From positions 5,395 through 69,394 of the forward strand of contig JBJMNK010000034.1 in the NCBI GenBank assembly GCA_045804265.1: 64,000 nt of DNA, in the 5' to 3' direction. Source of the stretch: JABFXC01 sp045804265 (GTDB lineage Bacteria > Gemmatimonadota > Gemmatimonadetes > Gemmatimonadales > Gemmatimonadaceae). The notes under the pieces were generated by a model. That model made no database searches. It worked only from the letters and a program-made list of their open reading frames with translations, and was not told where the DNA came from. The translations under genes and the position numbers were made by a program. This document shows positions 43,794 through 52,897 of this stretch, piece after piece (position 1 is the first letter of the stretch; each line of letters begins with the position of its first letter).

Positions 43794-44365
43794 CCGAGAC
43801 CGAGCTGAAGGCGGTGGTGGACGACCTCGCGATGCGGCGCAAGCGCGTCGAGGAGGCGGGCGGTGTTCTCGAGAAGGAGGGTTACCTCCAGGACCGTCGC
43901 TGGGACACCGAGCGCGAGACGATCGGCGCGCGCGACCACGTCATCCGCATCCGCGTCTTCAACGGGCTCCCGCGCGGCGAGGCCTCGCTCGAGTGGAAGG
44001 GACCGACGCGCTCCAATCAGGGCTACAAGGTGCGCGAGGAGATCGGCACGACCATCGGCGACGCCGAGGCGCTGAGCGAGATGTTCGAGCGACTCGGCAT
44101 GCAGATCACGCGCACCATCGACCGCGAGATCGCGCAGTTCAGGCTCGACGGCGCGACGATCCGCTTCGAGAGCTACCCGCGCATGGACGTCCTCGTCGAG
44201 GTCGAGGGGACGCCGAAGCAGATCGAGCGGGCGATCGCGGCAATCGGCATCCCGCGCGACGAATATCGCGCCGATGCGCTCACCGACTTCATGGCACGCT
44301 ATGAAAGCCGCACCGGCAAGCGCGCGATCGTCTGCGCGGCCGATCTCGACGAGGCCGAGTGGTGA
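43790..44365 (+). CDS. CYTH-domain protein (class IV adenylate cyclase / triphosphatase family)
   Basis: A 191-residue protein. A CYTH fold is indicated by the N-terminal ETELKAVV (ExExK motif variant) and by alternating charged strands such as VIRIRVFNG, ASLEWKGPTR, GYKVREEIGT, FRLDGATIRFESY and MDVLVEVEG. Family members bind triphosphates and metals inside a beta-tunnel and act as thiamine triphosphatase, polyphosphatase or adenylate cyclase. The activity cannot be predicted further. The start is GTG (43790), overlapping the HAD stop. Confidence 0.85.
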   Translation: MTETELKAVVDDLAMRRKRVEEAGGVLEKEGYLQDRRWDTERETIGARDHVIRIRVFNGLPRGEASLEWKGPTRSNQGYKVREEIGTTIGDAEALSEMFERLGMQITRTIDREIAQFRLDGATIRFESYPRMDVLVEVEGTPKQIERAIAAIGIPRDEYRADALTDFMARYESRTGKRAIVCAADLDEAEW

Positions 44366-45144
44366 GCGCGTCGCGTCGTGGGGCCATCGAGGGAAGCTAC
44401 CCCGTCTCCGCCGCCGGGAGCTGGCGCGGCGAGGCGGTATCGGGCGACGTCGTCCTCATGCTCGACGCGGACAGCGTCTCGATCACCTCGCCTGACGGCG
44501 ACCGCCGCATCTCCCTGCCGTTAGGCACGCTCGACGGCACGCGCTTCCAGTCCGGCGCTCTCACCCTCGTCTTCGCCGATGGCACCATCGTCCTCGCCGG
44601 GGAAGGGCGGTTGGCCGCGGCCGGCCGCGACATCGTCGCCCGGGCCTGTGCGCCGGGCGAGCTCACGCTCGCCCTCCGATCGTTAGGCTCGCACCGCCGC
44701 GGCGGTGCCGACGAGCTGCAGCGTCGCTGGTTCGAGCCGCTCCTCTCGGCGCGGCGCCGCCTCGACCGCGCCGGCGATCCCGACGCGCAGCTCGCCGCGC
44801 TCGACGCCCGCGCTCTGCTCGGCGCCTATCGCGAGCTCGCCCATCGCATCGCCGAGAATTCGGCGGGGCAGGCGCCGTCGGACCGCCGCGCGCTCGAGGC
44901 GCAGATCGACGAAGCGCTCGCGCCGCTGGTGGCCGCGCTCGACGCGCTCGACGTGGCGGCGCGATCGCTGCGCGAGGCCGGCAGCGAGTCGATGATCGCG
45001 CGCTGGCGCGAGTGGTCGGCGCAGGCGCGCGCCGTCTACACCGCCGGCGACCGCTGCTGGCCCGACGTCAGGCACCTCGTCGCGGGCTGGCATCCCGGGC
45101 CGCGGCCGAGTCTCTGGCGGCGCATGCTCGGACGGGCGCGATGA
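44362..45144 (+). CDS. Unknown protein in the CYTH-AcpS operon
   Basis: A protein of 260 residues, no recognised family. The N-terminal 110 residues look beta-rich (VVLMLDADSVSITSP, ISLPLGTLDG, LTLVFADGTIVLAG), perhaps a PH-like or small beta-barrel domain. The remainder is alpha-helical and rich in Ala, Arg and Glu. No signal peptide or membrane helix. GTG starts at 44359 and 44362 are both possible; the second overlaps the CYTH stop as GTGA. Its stop overlaps the acpS start. Two octamers encode Leu-Gly. Confidence 0.75.
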   Translation: MSASRRGAIEGSYPVSAAGSWRGEAVSGDVVLMLDADSVSITSPDGDRRISLPLGTLDGTRFQSGALTLVFADGTIVLAGEGRLAAAGRDIVARACAPGELTLALRSLGSHRRGGADELQRRWFEPLLSARRRLDRAGDPDAQLAALDARALLGAYRELAHRIAENSAGQAPSDRRALEAQIDEALAPLVAALDALDVAARSLREAGSESMIARWREWSAQARAVYTAGDRCWPDVRHLVAGWHPGPRPSLWRRMLGRAR

Positions 45145-45521
45145 TACTCGGCGTCGGCATCGACCTCGTGGACGTGGCGCGGGCGCGGAAGCTCATCGCC
45201 GGCAAGGGGGAGCGCGCGCTCGCGCGGCTCTGCACCGCCGGCGAGGCGGCATATGTCCGGGCGCATCCGTCAGGTGCGCCCTCCTTCGCGGCGCGACTTG
45301 CCGCCAAGGAGGCGGCGTTCAAGGCGCTGGCCGGGAGCGACGAGGCACGCGCGATCGGCTGGCGCGACATCGAGGTCGAGCGTGCCTCTGATGGCCGCCC
45401 CTCGCTCCGCTTCCACGGGCTGGCGCAGTCGCGCGCCGAAACGTTAGGCGTGAAGCGCGTGCACGTCACCCTCACCCACACCGACACCACCGCCGGCGCG
45501 GTCGTGGTCCTCGAGGGCTGA
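45141..45521 (+). CDS. acpS: Holo-[acyl-carrier-protein] synthase
   Basis: A 126-residue protein of normal AcpS length. MILGVGIDLVDVARARKL holds the metal-binding Asp8, and RLAAKEAAFKAL near residue 50 holds the second metal-binding Glu. The C-terminus VHVTLTHTDTTAGAVVVLE is also typical. It transfers 4'-phosphopantetheine from coenzyme A to acyl carrier protein. The ATG overlaps the stop of the upstream gene (ATGA). It is the last gene of the operon starting at 42100. Confidence 0.95.
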   Translation: MILGVGIDLVDVARARKLIAGKGERALARLCTAGEAAYVRAHPSGAPSFAARLAAKEAAFKALAGSDEARAIGWRDIEVERASDGRPSLRFHGLAQSRAETLGVKRVHVTLTHTDTTAGAVVVLEG

Positions 45522-45547
45522 ACAGGCGCCGCGCGCCGGCGCGGCCG

Positions 45548-47026
45548 CTACTTCTTCGCCGCCGCCTTCACCGTCGGCTGCGCCGATGCTTCCTTCACCA
45601 GCTGGTAGGTGTACTCGATCCCGTCGTAGAACGCGCGCGTCATGATGCGCTCGTCGCGGCCGTGGGCGCGCATGTCGTCCACGTCGAGGAAGACGCCGCT
45701 CACGCCGTAAGTCGGGATCCCGGCCGCGCGCAGGTAAGCGCCGTCGGTCGCTCCCGTCTCGAGCGTCGGCACGACGATCACGCCCGGCCAGAGGCGCGCC
45801 GTCACCCGCTCGATCGGGCCCATCACCGTCGGTGTCAGCGGCGACGGCGAGGCGAGCTGCGCGTTCTCCACCGGCGTCACGTGCACCGAGTCATCGCCGA
45901 TCGCCCGCACCAGCGCCGCGCGCGTTGCCGCCGGCGTCTCGCCGGGCATGATCCGGCAATTCACCGTCGCCTTCGCCGCCTGCGGCAGCGCGTTAGGCGC
46001 GTGGCCACCGCTCAGCATCGTCGGCACGCAGGTGGTACGCAGCTGCGCGTTGTAGAACGGAGACCGCGATAGCCGCGTCGCGGCCGCCGAGTCGCGCTCG
46101 TTGGCGGCGACGGCGCGCATGTCGCGCGCGGTGGCCGTGTCCTCGACCGCGGCGTAGCGCGTGAGGAATCCGCGCGTCGTCTCGGTGAGGTGCACCGGGA
46201 ACGCGTAGTGCCCGACCGCGACCAGCGCCGCGGCGAGCCTGACGATCGCGTTGTCCGGCGTCGGCTGCGAGCTGTGCCCGCCGGGATTGGTCACCTCTAG
46301 GGTGAACGACTGGTACAGCTTCTCGCTCGTCTGCACCGGGCGCAGCAGCCGCTTCCCGTTGACGATCTGCGGATCGCCGCCGTCGACGTTGAGCGAGAGC
46401 TCGGCGTCGATCAGTGGGCGCTGGTTGGTGAGCAGCCAGTCCATGCCATTGTACCCGCCGCCACCTTCCTCGCCGGCGGTCAGCGCCAGGATCAGCGTTC
46501 GCTTCGGCACGATCCCCTCGGCCTTCATCCGCAGCAGCGCGACGATCAGCGTCGCCGCGCCATCCTTGATGTCGCTCGTCCCGCGGCCATAGAAGAACCC
46601 ATCGCGCTCCGTGAGCGTGTACGGATCCATCGACCAGTCGGAGCGCAGTGCCTCGACCACGTCGAGGTGCGCGATGAGCAGGATCGGTTTCATCGTCTTC
46701 GACGAGCCGTTCATCCGCACGACGACGTTCGAGTCCTTGTCGCCGGCCGGCCCGATCACGCGCACGTCCGCCGCGGGAAAGCCCGCGGCGAGGAACCGGT
46801 TCGCCACCGCGTGCGCGGCCGGTGTGGTGCTTCCCTCCTTCCACGACGTCTTCGTCTCGACCAGCTCCTGCAGCACGTCGCGCCCGAGCTGCCCCCAGCG
46901 CGTCAGCATCGGCCCGCCGCCGTGCGCGGCCGGTGCCGCCTGCGCGGTGAGGCCTAACGGCGTGACGGCGAGGACGCCGAGGAGTCGGGCGAGGATGAGG
47001 CGGCCGGCGGATGACGATCCGTTCAT
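45548..47026 (-). CDS. Secreted M20-family zinc peptidase
   Basis: A 492-residue protein. Signal peptide with hydrophobic core at about 10-25, cleavage near TAQA. The M20 catalytic signature is complete: LLIAHLDVVEA (zinc His and Asp), GRGTSDIKDGAA (bridging Asp), ALTAGEEGGGG (catalytic Glu-Glu) and SLNVDGGDP. The dimerisation (lid) domain lies between about 215 and 340. It acts as a carboxypeptidase or dipeptidase in the periplasm. The ATG is at 47024-47026. The octamer near the signal peptide codes Pro-Leu-Gly; a second one (45991-45998) is antisense and codes Pro-Asn. Confidence 0.9.
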   Translation of the reverse strand: MNGSSSAGRLILARLLGVLAVTPLGLTAQAAPAAHGGGPMLTRWGQLGRDVLQELVETKTSWKEGSTTPAAHAVANRFLAAGFPAADVRVIGPAGDKDSNVVVRMNGSSKTMKPILLIAHLDVVEALRSDWSMDPYTLTERDGFFYGRGTSDIKDGAATLIVALLRMKAEGIVPKRTLILALTAGEEGGGGYNGMDWLLTNQRPLIDAELSLNVDGGDPQIVNGKRLLRPVQTSEKLYQSFTLEVTNPGGHSSQPTPDNAIVRLAAALVAVGHYAFPVHLTETTRGFLTRYAAVEDTATARDMRAVAANERDSAAATRLSRSPFYNAQLRTTCVPTMLSGGHAPNALPQAAKATVNCRIMPGETPAATRAALVRAIGDDSVHVTPVENAQLASPSPLTPTVMGPIERVTARLWPGVIVVPTLETGATDGAYLRAAGIPTYGVSGVFLDVDDMRAHGRDERIMTRAFYDGIEYTYQLVKEASAQPTVKAAAKK

Positions 47027-47379
47027 GCGAGTGGTTGAGGAAGGGCGAAAGTGCAACCGGCGAAGATCACCCGAGCCACGGAGGCGCCGAGGGTCGAAAC
47101 AACGGCAACGGCAAAGCGAGAGCTTTCACAGGAGGCACAGAGGGCACAGAGGGGTGAATCGACAGCAACGGCAAGCCCAAATGCTTTTTACAAGAGGCAC
47201 AGAGGGTGGAATCGAAAGCAACGGCAACTGCAAAGGCTTTACACAGGAGGCACAGAGGGCACAGAGGTTTGTTACAAAACCGCTCTGTGCCCTCTGTGCC
47301 TCCTGTAATCAACACCGCAGGTACAAGAGCCGCAGTTACAACCGTCGCAGTTACAGCCCGCAGCTCTCTCTCCCCACCG
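47027..47379. repeat. Tandem and inverted GGAGGCACAGAGGGCACAG-type repeats
   Basis: The 353-bp gap holds three direct units (about 47094-47158, 47160-47211, 47212-47280). Each has the form CAACGGCAA...GCTTT...CAGGAGGCACAGAGG. A reversed half unit (47280-47313) makes the last copy a hairpin of about 30 bp. The same unit begins at about 63951 and runs off the window. Open frames here are repeat artefacts. Confidence 0.85.
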
Positions 47380-47916
47380 TCACACCACGAAGCGCTCGAC
47401 CGTCCCGCTCAACGTCTCGCCGTTCATCGTCACGTAGAGCTGCCCATCGGTGAGCGAGATCGCCAGCTTCACCCGGCGGTCGAGGTTCGCCGCCATCCCG
47501 GCCAGCAGCTCGCGGTCGACCGCGTAGAGCTCGAGTGTGTCGGCCTTGTGGATGCGCTCACCGCCTAACGCCTGGCGGAGCAGCCGCGGGTCCTTGTGGG
47601 TGTACACCGCCACCCGCGGCGACGCCTTGCTCGCCTTGTGCAGGCGAGCGGCGTCGGGGGAGCCGATCTCGATCCATGCCATGAGCGCACCGGTGAGGTC
47701 GCGCACCGCGATCGTCGGCTCGTCCGGGTCGGCGAGCCCGCGCGAGAACGCGATCCCTTCCGCGTACTCGAGGCAGTACGCGAGCACCCGCGTCAGCAGG
47801 TACTCGTCCGTCTCCGACGGATGCTGCGCGACCTTCAGCGCGAACGATTCGTAGACGTTGCGATCGACGTTGGAGAGCTCGACGTCGAAGTTGTAGATCG
47901 TCGCGGTGAGTGCCAT
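47380..47916 (-). CDS. yaeQ: YaeQ family protein
   Basis: A 178-residue protein of the YaeQ family over its full length: ATIYNFDVELSNVDRNVYES, KVAQHPSETDEYLLTRVLAYCLEYAEG, FSRGLADPDEPTI, WIEIGSPDAARLHKASKAS and VAVYTHKD. The fold is related to PD-(D/E)XK nucleases, but the biochemical role is not established (E. coli YaeQ was first linked to transcription elongation). The ATG is at 47914-47916. It is followed by the tandem repeat region and preceded on the same strand by a small charged-protein gene 27 bp away. Confidence 0.92.
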   Translation of the reverse strand: MALTATIYNFDVELSNVDRNVYESFALKVAQHPSETDEYLLTRVLAYCLEYAEGIAFSRGLADPDEPTIAVRDLTGALMAWIEIGSPDAARLHKASKASPRVAVYTHKDPRLLRQALGGERIHKADTLELYAVDRELLAGMAANLDRRVKLAISLTDGQLYVTMNGETLSGTVERFVV

Positions 47917-47943
47917 GGCGTCGGGCAGAGGGAGGCGGCGCTC

Positions 47944-48162
47944 TTACTGCGCTGCGTCGTCCTCTGCCTCGTCTTCATCCTCGTTCGTGCCGGGCTGCGG
48001 TCCGAGGACGATTCCCTCGAGATCTGGATCCACGCCGGGGGTCCCGTTCTCGGCGTTCTCCTTCTTGCGCTGAAGACGTTCCTCGCGCTTCGCGTCCTTC
48101 TTTGCCTTGCGGTCGATCTCCTTCCGCCGCTTCTCGAAATCGTAGTTGGGTTTTCTCGCCAG
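47944..48162 (-). CDS. Small highly charged protein, probable CTG start
   Basis: A protein of 72 residues. The N-terminal half is very basic (ARKPNYDFEKRRKEIDRKAK, then KDAKREERLQRKKEN), helical, and the C-terminal half acidic (NEDEDEAEDDAA). Homologous proteins that I recall begin Met-Ala-Arg-Lys-Pro-Asn-Tyr at this point. Here the codon is CTG (48160-48162), with GGAG nine bases upstream and no ATG, GTG or TTG in a fitting place. The longer open frame overlaps the reading region of other genes and has no coding features. Nucleic-acid or ribosome binding is possible from the charge pattern, but unproven. Confidence 0.6.
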   Translation of the reverse strand: MARKPNYDFEKRRKEIDRKAKKDAKREERLQRKKENAENGTPGVDPDLEGIVLGPQPGTNEDEDEAEDDAAQ

Positions 48163-48275
48163 ATGAGGAGTCTCCGCTCCGTTCGTTCCGTTGAGGTGAC
48201 TGATCCCCGGCCGACGCCGGGCGATGATCCGCAGACAAGATAGCCTTCCCGCCGCGCCCGCGCCGGGAGGATTGC

Positions 48276-48731
48276 CTACTTCGACGCTGGCTTCTGGACG
48301 AGCGGCGTCCCCGCCGGACAGCGCCGCATCTCGGCGGTATACGCGCCGGGCGACCAGTCGGTGCGGTGCCAGGCGAAGCTGTCGCGCGAGGTCAGCACGA
48401 GGTCCCAGACGACGAGAGTCCCCTCCGGCGTCTTCCGCGTCTCGTCGATGATGAAGCCGCGGATCGTCGTCGGCGATACGCTCCGCAGCTCGTAGCGGGC
48501 CTTGCGCACCGCACCGGAATCGTCGGCGTACTCGATGACCATCATCGAGCGGTCGGCGGTGAAGCTGATGCGCTGCGGCCCGTTCGTGCACGTCTTCGCT
48601 CCCACCGTCCGTCCCCAGGTCCCTTCGGCGACGTGAAAGATGTCGTCAGGGGGCTTCACCGCGTACGGCTTCACCGGTGCAACGGCGATCGTGATGAATG
48701 CCCAGAGCAGGTTGATCAGCATCGTGATCAT
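48276..48731 (-). CDS. Exported protein of unknown function
   Basis: A 151-residue protein. The hydrophobic N-terminus (MITMLINLLWAFITIAVAP) acts as signal peptide or anchor. The rest is beta-rich, with ISFTADRSMMVIEYADDSG, RYELRSVSPTTIRGFII and LVVWDLVLTSRDSFAWHRTD, resembling a small lipocalin-like or YcgL-like barrel, but no family is identified. The start is the ATG at 48729-48731; the longer frame upstream is rejected because it lacks homology-like composition. It is divergent from the M28 peptidase. Confidence 0.6.
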   Translation of the reverse strand: MITMLINLLWAFITIAVAPVKPYAVKPPDDIFHVAEGTWGRTVGAKTCTNGPQRISFTADRSMMVIEYADDSGAVRKARYELRSVSPTTIRGFIIDETRKTPEGTLVVWDLVLTSRDSFAWHRTDWSPGAYTAEMRRCPAGTPLVQKPASK

Positions 48732-48905
48732 GTGCGACCGCGGTCGAGGACGAGGTTGGGCGTTGGAGCCCGGCTGGCCAATATGGCGAGCGCTCGCCGC
48801 CCGCGCAGCCACCGTCAGGCGCGCTCTGGCGTTGCGCGCGACCCGGACGCATCATCGGGGGCGCAGCCGCCAGCAATCGCGCGCCGACTCCTACCGACCA
48901 CCGCC

Positions 48906-51212
48906 ATGTCCCGCAGCCATCGCCTCGCCGCGCTCCTCGCGCCGCTCGTCCTCATTGCCGCCACTCCCGCCGCGACCGACCTGCGCGGCTTCTCAGCCGC
49001 CGCGTCGAAGGCCGAGCTGGAATGGGAAGGGAAATTCAAGGCGATCCCCGCCCCCGACAGCATGCGCGAGGCGATGCGCCACCTCTCGGCGCGCCCGCAT
49101 CACGTCGGCTCGCCGTACGACAGCGCGAACGCGCAGTGGATCCTCGCCCGCTTCAAGAGCTATGGCTGGGACGCGCACATCGAGCGCTTCGACGTCCTAT
49201 TCCCGACGCCGCTCGAGCGCGTCGTCGAGCTGGTGTCGCCGACGAGGTTCAGGGCAGCGCTGCAGGAGCCGACCGTCGCCGGAGATCCGACGTCCTCGCA
49301 GCACGACGAGCAGCTTCCGACCTACAACGCCTACTCGGCTGACGGCGACGTCACCGCGCCGCTGGTCTATGTCAACTACGGCGCCCCGTCCGACTACGAG
49401 GACCTCGAGCGCGCCGGCGTCTCGGTGAAGGGAGCGATCGTCATCGCCCGCTACGGCCAGACCTGGCGCGGCATCAAGCCCAAGGTCGCCGCCGAGCATG
49501 GAGCGTTAGGCTGCCTGATCTACTCCGATCCGGCCAACGATGGATACGCGGTCGGCGACACCTTCCCGGTCGGCCCGATGCGTCCGCCGCAGGGCGTGCA
49601 GCGCGGAAGCGTGCAGGACATGCCGCTCTACCCCGGGGACCCGGCGACGCCGAACATCGGTGCCGTGCCCGGCGCGAAGAAGCTCCCGCTGTCGCAGATC
49701 CAGACGTTGACGAAGATCCCGGTGCTGCCGATCTCCTATGCCGACGCCAAGCCCCTCCTCCAGGCGTTAGGCAACCGCACGGTCCCCGCCCGCTGGCGTG
49801 GCGGGCTGCCGCTCACTTACAAGCTCGGCCCCGGCTCGGCGCGCGTGCACCTCAAGGTGAAGTCCGACTGGAAGACGCGTCCCATCTACGACGTGATCGC
49901 GACGCTCAAGGGGAGCGTCGAGCCCGACCAGTGGGTGATCCGCGGCAATCACCACGATGCCTGGGTCAACGGCGCCGAGGATCCGATCTCCGGGCTGGTG
50001 GCCGAGCTCGAGGAGGCGAGGGCGTTAGGCACCCTGTACAGCCAGGGGTGGAAGCCGCGCCGGACGATCGTGTACGCGGCCTGGGATGGCGAGGAGCCCG
50101 GGCTGCTCGGCAGCACCGAGTGGGTCGAGACGCACGACGACGAGCTGCGCGCGAAGGCGGTCGCCTACCTGAACAGTGATACCAATGGACGCGGCTTCCT
50201 CGGTATGGAGGGCTCGCACATCCTCGAGCGCTTCATCAACGACGTCGCGCGTGACGTGCAGGACCCCGAGTCGAACGTGAGCGTCTGGAAGCGCGACCAG
50301 CTCGCGCAGATCGCCAATGGAAGCAAGGAAGAGCGGCAGGAAGCGCGCAGCCGCCACGACCTGCGCATCGACGCGATGGGCAGCGGCTCCGACTACACGC
50401 CATTCATCCAGCACCTCGGAATTCCGTCGCTCAACCTCGGCTTCGGCGGCGAGGACCGGGGCGGGATCTATCATAGCATCTACGACGACTTCTTCTGGTA
50501 CACGCACTTCAGCGACACCTCGTTCGTCTACGGACGCGCGCTGGCGCAGACGGCGGGCACCGCGGTGATGCGTCTCGCCGACGCGGAAGTGATCCCGTAC
50601 GAGTTCACCAACCTGGCCGAGACAGTGAAGAAGTACACCGGCGAGGTGAAGGAATTGCTCGACAACGAAAGGTCGAAGGCGACCGAGACGGGGAAGGAGC
50701 TGGACGAGGGCGTGTACGCGGCGATAGGTGATCCGCGTGAGCCGGAAGTGGCGCCAAAGCGCGATTCCATCCCGCCGTACCTCAACTTCGCCCCGATCGA
50801 GAACGCGACCGATCGCCTGGCCCGTGCGGCGGCGGCGTACGAGGCGGCGTTAGGCAGGGGGATCGGTGCGACGGCGGGTGAAACGGCGGCTGTGGGCGCC
50901 GGGGACGAGAAGGGTCCATCGTCAGGCCTCACGGCGGCGCAGGAGACGGCGGTGAACGCGGCACTGCTGAAGGTGGAACGGGCGTTGACCGACGCGAAGG
51001 GATTACCGGGGCGGCCGTGGTTCACGCATCAGCTGTATGCGCCGGGATTCTACACCGGGTACGGCGTGAAGACGCTGCCCGCCGTGAGGGAGGCGATCGA
51101 GCAGAAGCAGTACGCGGGGATCGATGAGAGCGTGACCCGTCTCGCGGCGGCGATCAATGCGGCGGCGGGGGTGGTGGAGGGCGCGACTACGGCGATGCAC
51201 GGCGGGCGTTAG
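48906..51212 (+). CDS. Secreted M28 metallopeptidase, glutamate carboxypeptidase II (PSMA)-like
   Basis: A 768-residue protein. Signal peptide at 1-23. A protease-associated (PA) domain is inserted at about 110-340 (VSVKGAIVIARYGQTWRGIK). The peptidase core carries the zinc ligands and catalytic Glu in order: GNHHDAWVNGAEDPISG, AWDGEEPGLLGS, YLNSDTNGRG, and a late His in GIYHSIYDD. A C-terminal helical dimerisation domain of the transferrin-receptor type covers about 590-768. It cleaves C-terminal Glu or similar residues. The ATG at 48906 starts the signal peptide. The stop TAG lies in an octamer. Four further octamers encode Ala-Leu-Gly. Confidence 0.93.
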   Translation: MSRSHRLAALLAPLVLIAATPAATDLRGFSAAASKAELEWEGKFKAIPAPDSMREAMRHLSARPHHVGSPYDSANAQWILARFKSYGWDAHIERFDVLFPTPLERVVELVSPTRFRAALQEPTVAGDPTSSQHDEQLPTYNAYSADGDVTAPLVYVNYGAPSDYEDLERAGVSVKGAIVIARYGQTWRGIKPKVAAEHGALGCLIYSDPANDGYAVGDTFPVGPMRPPQGVQRGSVQDMPLYPGDPATPNIGAVPGAKKLPLSQIQTLTKIPVLPISYADAKPLLQALGNRTVPARWRGGLPLTYKLGPGSARVHLKVKSDWKTRPIYDVIATLKGSVEPDQWVIRGNHHDAWVNGAEDPISGLVAELEEARALGTLYSQGWKPRRTIVYAAWDGEEPGLLGSTEWVETHDDELRAKAVAYLNSDTNGRGFLGMEGSHILERFINDVARDVQDPESNVSVWKRDQLAQIANGSKEERQEARSRHDLRIDAMGSGSDYTPFIQHLGIPSLNLGFGGEDRGGIYHSIYDDFFWYTHFSDTSFVYGRALAQTAGTAVMRLADAEVIPYEFTNLAETVKKYTGEVKELLDNERSKATETGKELDEGVYAAIGDPREPEVAPKRDSIPPYLNFAPIENATDRLARAAAAYEAALGRGIGATAGETAAVGAGDEKGPSSGLTAAQETAVNAALLKVERALTDAKGLPGRPWFTHQLYAPGFYTGYGVKTLPAVREAIEQKQYAGIDESVTRLAAAINAAAGVVEGATTAMHGGR

Positions 51213-51236
51213 GCGGACAGCAGTCGGAGACGCTGA

Positions 51237-52196
51237 ATGAGAGCACGGCACCGGACGCGCATCGCTCTGTTGACGTTCCTGGCGGTTGCAGTCGGCGCGC
51301 CTGCACTCGCCGCGGCGCAGACACCGTGGCAACCTTCGCCGGGTCACAGCCAGCTTTCGATCTGGCCCGGCGTGGTCCCGGATGCGCAAACCGTGAAGGG
51401 CGCCGAGCTATCGGCGACAGTCGTCGACACCACCGGTAAACCGAAGCTCGTTGGCGGAAAGCCGTGGACCTATGTCGACAGCGTTTCGCAGCCGACCATG
51501 ACTGTCTATTCGCCTGCTGGTCGCAACACCGGCGTGGCGGTCGTCGTGTTCCCGGGCGGGGGATACAACATCCTGGCGATCGATCTCGAAGGCACGGAAG
51601 CCTGTGACTGGCTGACATCGAAGGGCATCACGTGTGTCCTGCTGAAGTACCGCGTTCCGTGCGTGAAGACTGGGCCGTATCGGGATTGCCTGGCGGCGTT
51701 GCAGGACGCGCAGAGGGCCGTGGGGCTCGTCCGCTTCCACGCCGCGCGTTGGCAGATCGACCCGCACAAGATCGGAGTACTCGGCTTTTCAGCGGGCGGC
51801 CACATGGTCGCCGCGATGAGCACACATTACGACAAGCGTCTTTACCCGGCTGTCGATGCGGCCGACACGGTGAGCTGTCGCCCGGATTTCGCGATCGCTC
51901 TCTATCCGGGACATCTGGCGGTGCCAGAAAGAGGATTCGCGTTGAACCCGGACATTCGGGTCACCAGCCGGACCCCGCCCACGTTCCTGCTCCAGTCGGA
52001 GGACGATCCGGTAGATCCCGTGGAGAACTCGATCGTCTATCATGCCGCACTGCGGAAGGCTCGAGTCCCCGTCGAGCTGCACTTGTACGCGAAGGGCGGG
52101 CACGCGTTCGGGATGCGGCGTACCAGCTCTCCGATCACCGAATGGCCGCAGCTGGTTGAGGAGTGGTTGGGAACAATCGGCATCATCGCGAAGTGA
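51237..52196 (+). CDS. Secreted alpha/beta-hydrolase (carbohydrate-esterase-like)
   Basis: A 319-residue protein. Signal peptide with hydrophobic core about 8-25, cleaving near LAAAQ. The oxyanion-hole motif is VVVFPGGGYNILA, the nucleophile elbow GFSAGGHMVA with Ser near 185, and the catalytic Asp in SEDDPVDP and His in GGHAFGM follow in order. The sequence resembles BD-FAE acetyl-xylan or feruloyl esterases. It starts 24 bp after the M28 peptidase gene on the same strand, so the two may be co-transcribed. Confidence 0.88.
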   Translation: MRARHRTRIALLTFLAVAVGAPALAAAQTPWQPSPGHSQLSIWPGVVPDAQTVKGAELSATVVDTTGKPKLVGGKPWTYVDSVSQPTMTVYSPAGRNTGVAVVVFPGGGYNILAIDLEGTEACDWLTSKGITCVLLKYRVPCVKTGPYRDCLAALQDAQRAVGLVRFHAARWQIDPHKIGVLGFSAGGHMVAAMSTHYDKRLYPAVDAADTVSCRPDFAIALYPGHLAVPERGFALNPDIRVTSRTPPTFLLQSEDDPVDPVENSIVYHAALRKARVPVELHLYAKGGHAFGMRRTSSPITEWPQLVEEWLGTIGIIAK

Positions 52197-52297
52197 GCCG
52201 CCTGACGCTTGCTCGCCAGACGTAGCCAGCGTCCTCGCGCATCGCGTCGCCCGCCTGACGATCGCTGAAGCAGACAACGTACCTTCCCGGAGCTTCA

Positions 52298-52897
52298 ATG
52301 CGAACAGACACAGGTGACACGCGCTTCGCCGGCGTCGCTGCAATTCTTGCCGGCATGGCCTGGGTTGCGTGGGCCGCGCTGAATACAGCGACGCACGGTG
52401 GGTTGGACGTTGGAACCGCCGCCGTTGGTGAGCGCATGTCGCGAGTCGGGGCGCTCCTCATGGTCGGATGGAATCTGCTGCTGATTCCGGGCGCGCTCGT
52501 TCTATACGCCACTCTGCTGGAACTCCATCCCCATCGCGTTCGCGTCGCCACGACCTGCGGACTGGCGTCGCTTCTGTTCTGGGCGTACGGGGGCGCGACT
52601 CATGGCATCACCCCAGCGCTCGAGGTGAGCTACCTCGTCTTGTCTGCTGTCTGGTGGCTCGGAATCGGTACCACGCTCTGGCCAACCAGCAAGGCATTCG
52701 CTGGCCTGACGATCGCGCTTGGCGCATTCGCCTTGTGGGACGCACTGTTGACCGGCTTGGAACCAGTCCCTTTCGGGCTCTACCTCACGGCTGCACCCAA
52801 ACTTCCCCTGTCGATCCTCTGGGATTTTGCGCTCGGATATGTTCTTGTCCGACGTGCAGCTGTTCCGACGACTCGGCTCGCGACAAGCGCTGTCTGA
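52298..52897 (+). CDS. Integral membrane protein of unknown function
   Basis: A 199-residue protein with six hydrophobic helices (about 10-28, 48-70, 82-100, 105-122, 130-150 and 165-187). No conserved motif recognised. The helix pattern is similar to small DUF4386-like proteins, but I cannot assign it. The ATG is at 52298. It contains no octamer, unusual for this window, and its codon choice looks less biased than that of its neighbours, so transfer from elsewhere is possible. Confidence 0.65.
   Translation: MRTDTGDTRFAGVAAILAGMAWVAWAALNTATHGGLDVGTAAVGERMSRVGALLMVGWNLLLIPGALVLYATLLELHPHRVRVATTCGLASLLFWAYGGATHGITPALEVSYLVLSAVWWLGIGTTLWPTSKAFAGLTIALGAFALWDALLTGLEPVPFGLYLTAAPKLPLSILWDFALGYVLVRRAAVPTTRLATSAV

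Noticed and set aside
47094..47313. CRISPR array
   Set aside because: Units are not evenly spaced, differ in length, contain no spacer-like unique sequences and have no cas genes nearby.
47944..48591. A 215-residue protein in this frame
   Set aside because: Only the last 72 codons show conserved-looking sequence; the upstream part overlaps the exported-protein gene antisense and has no domain.
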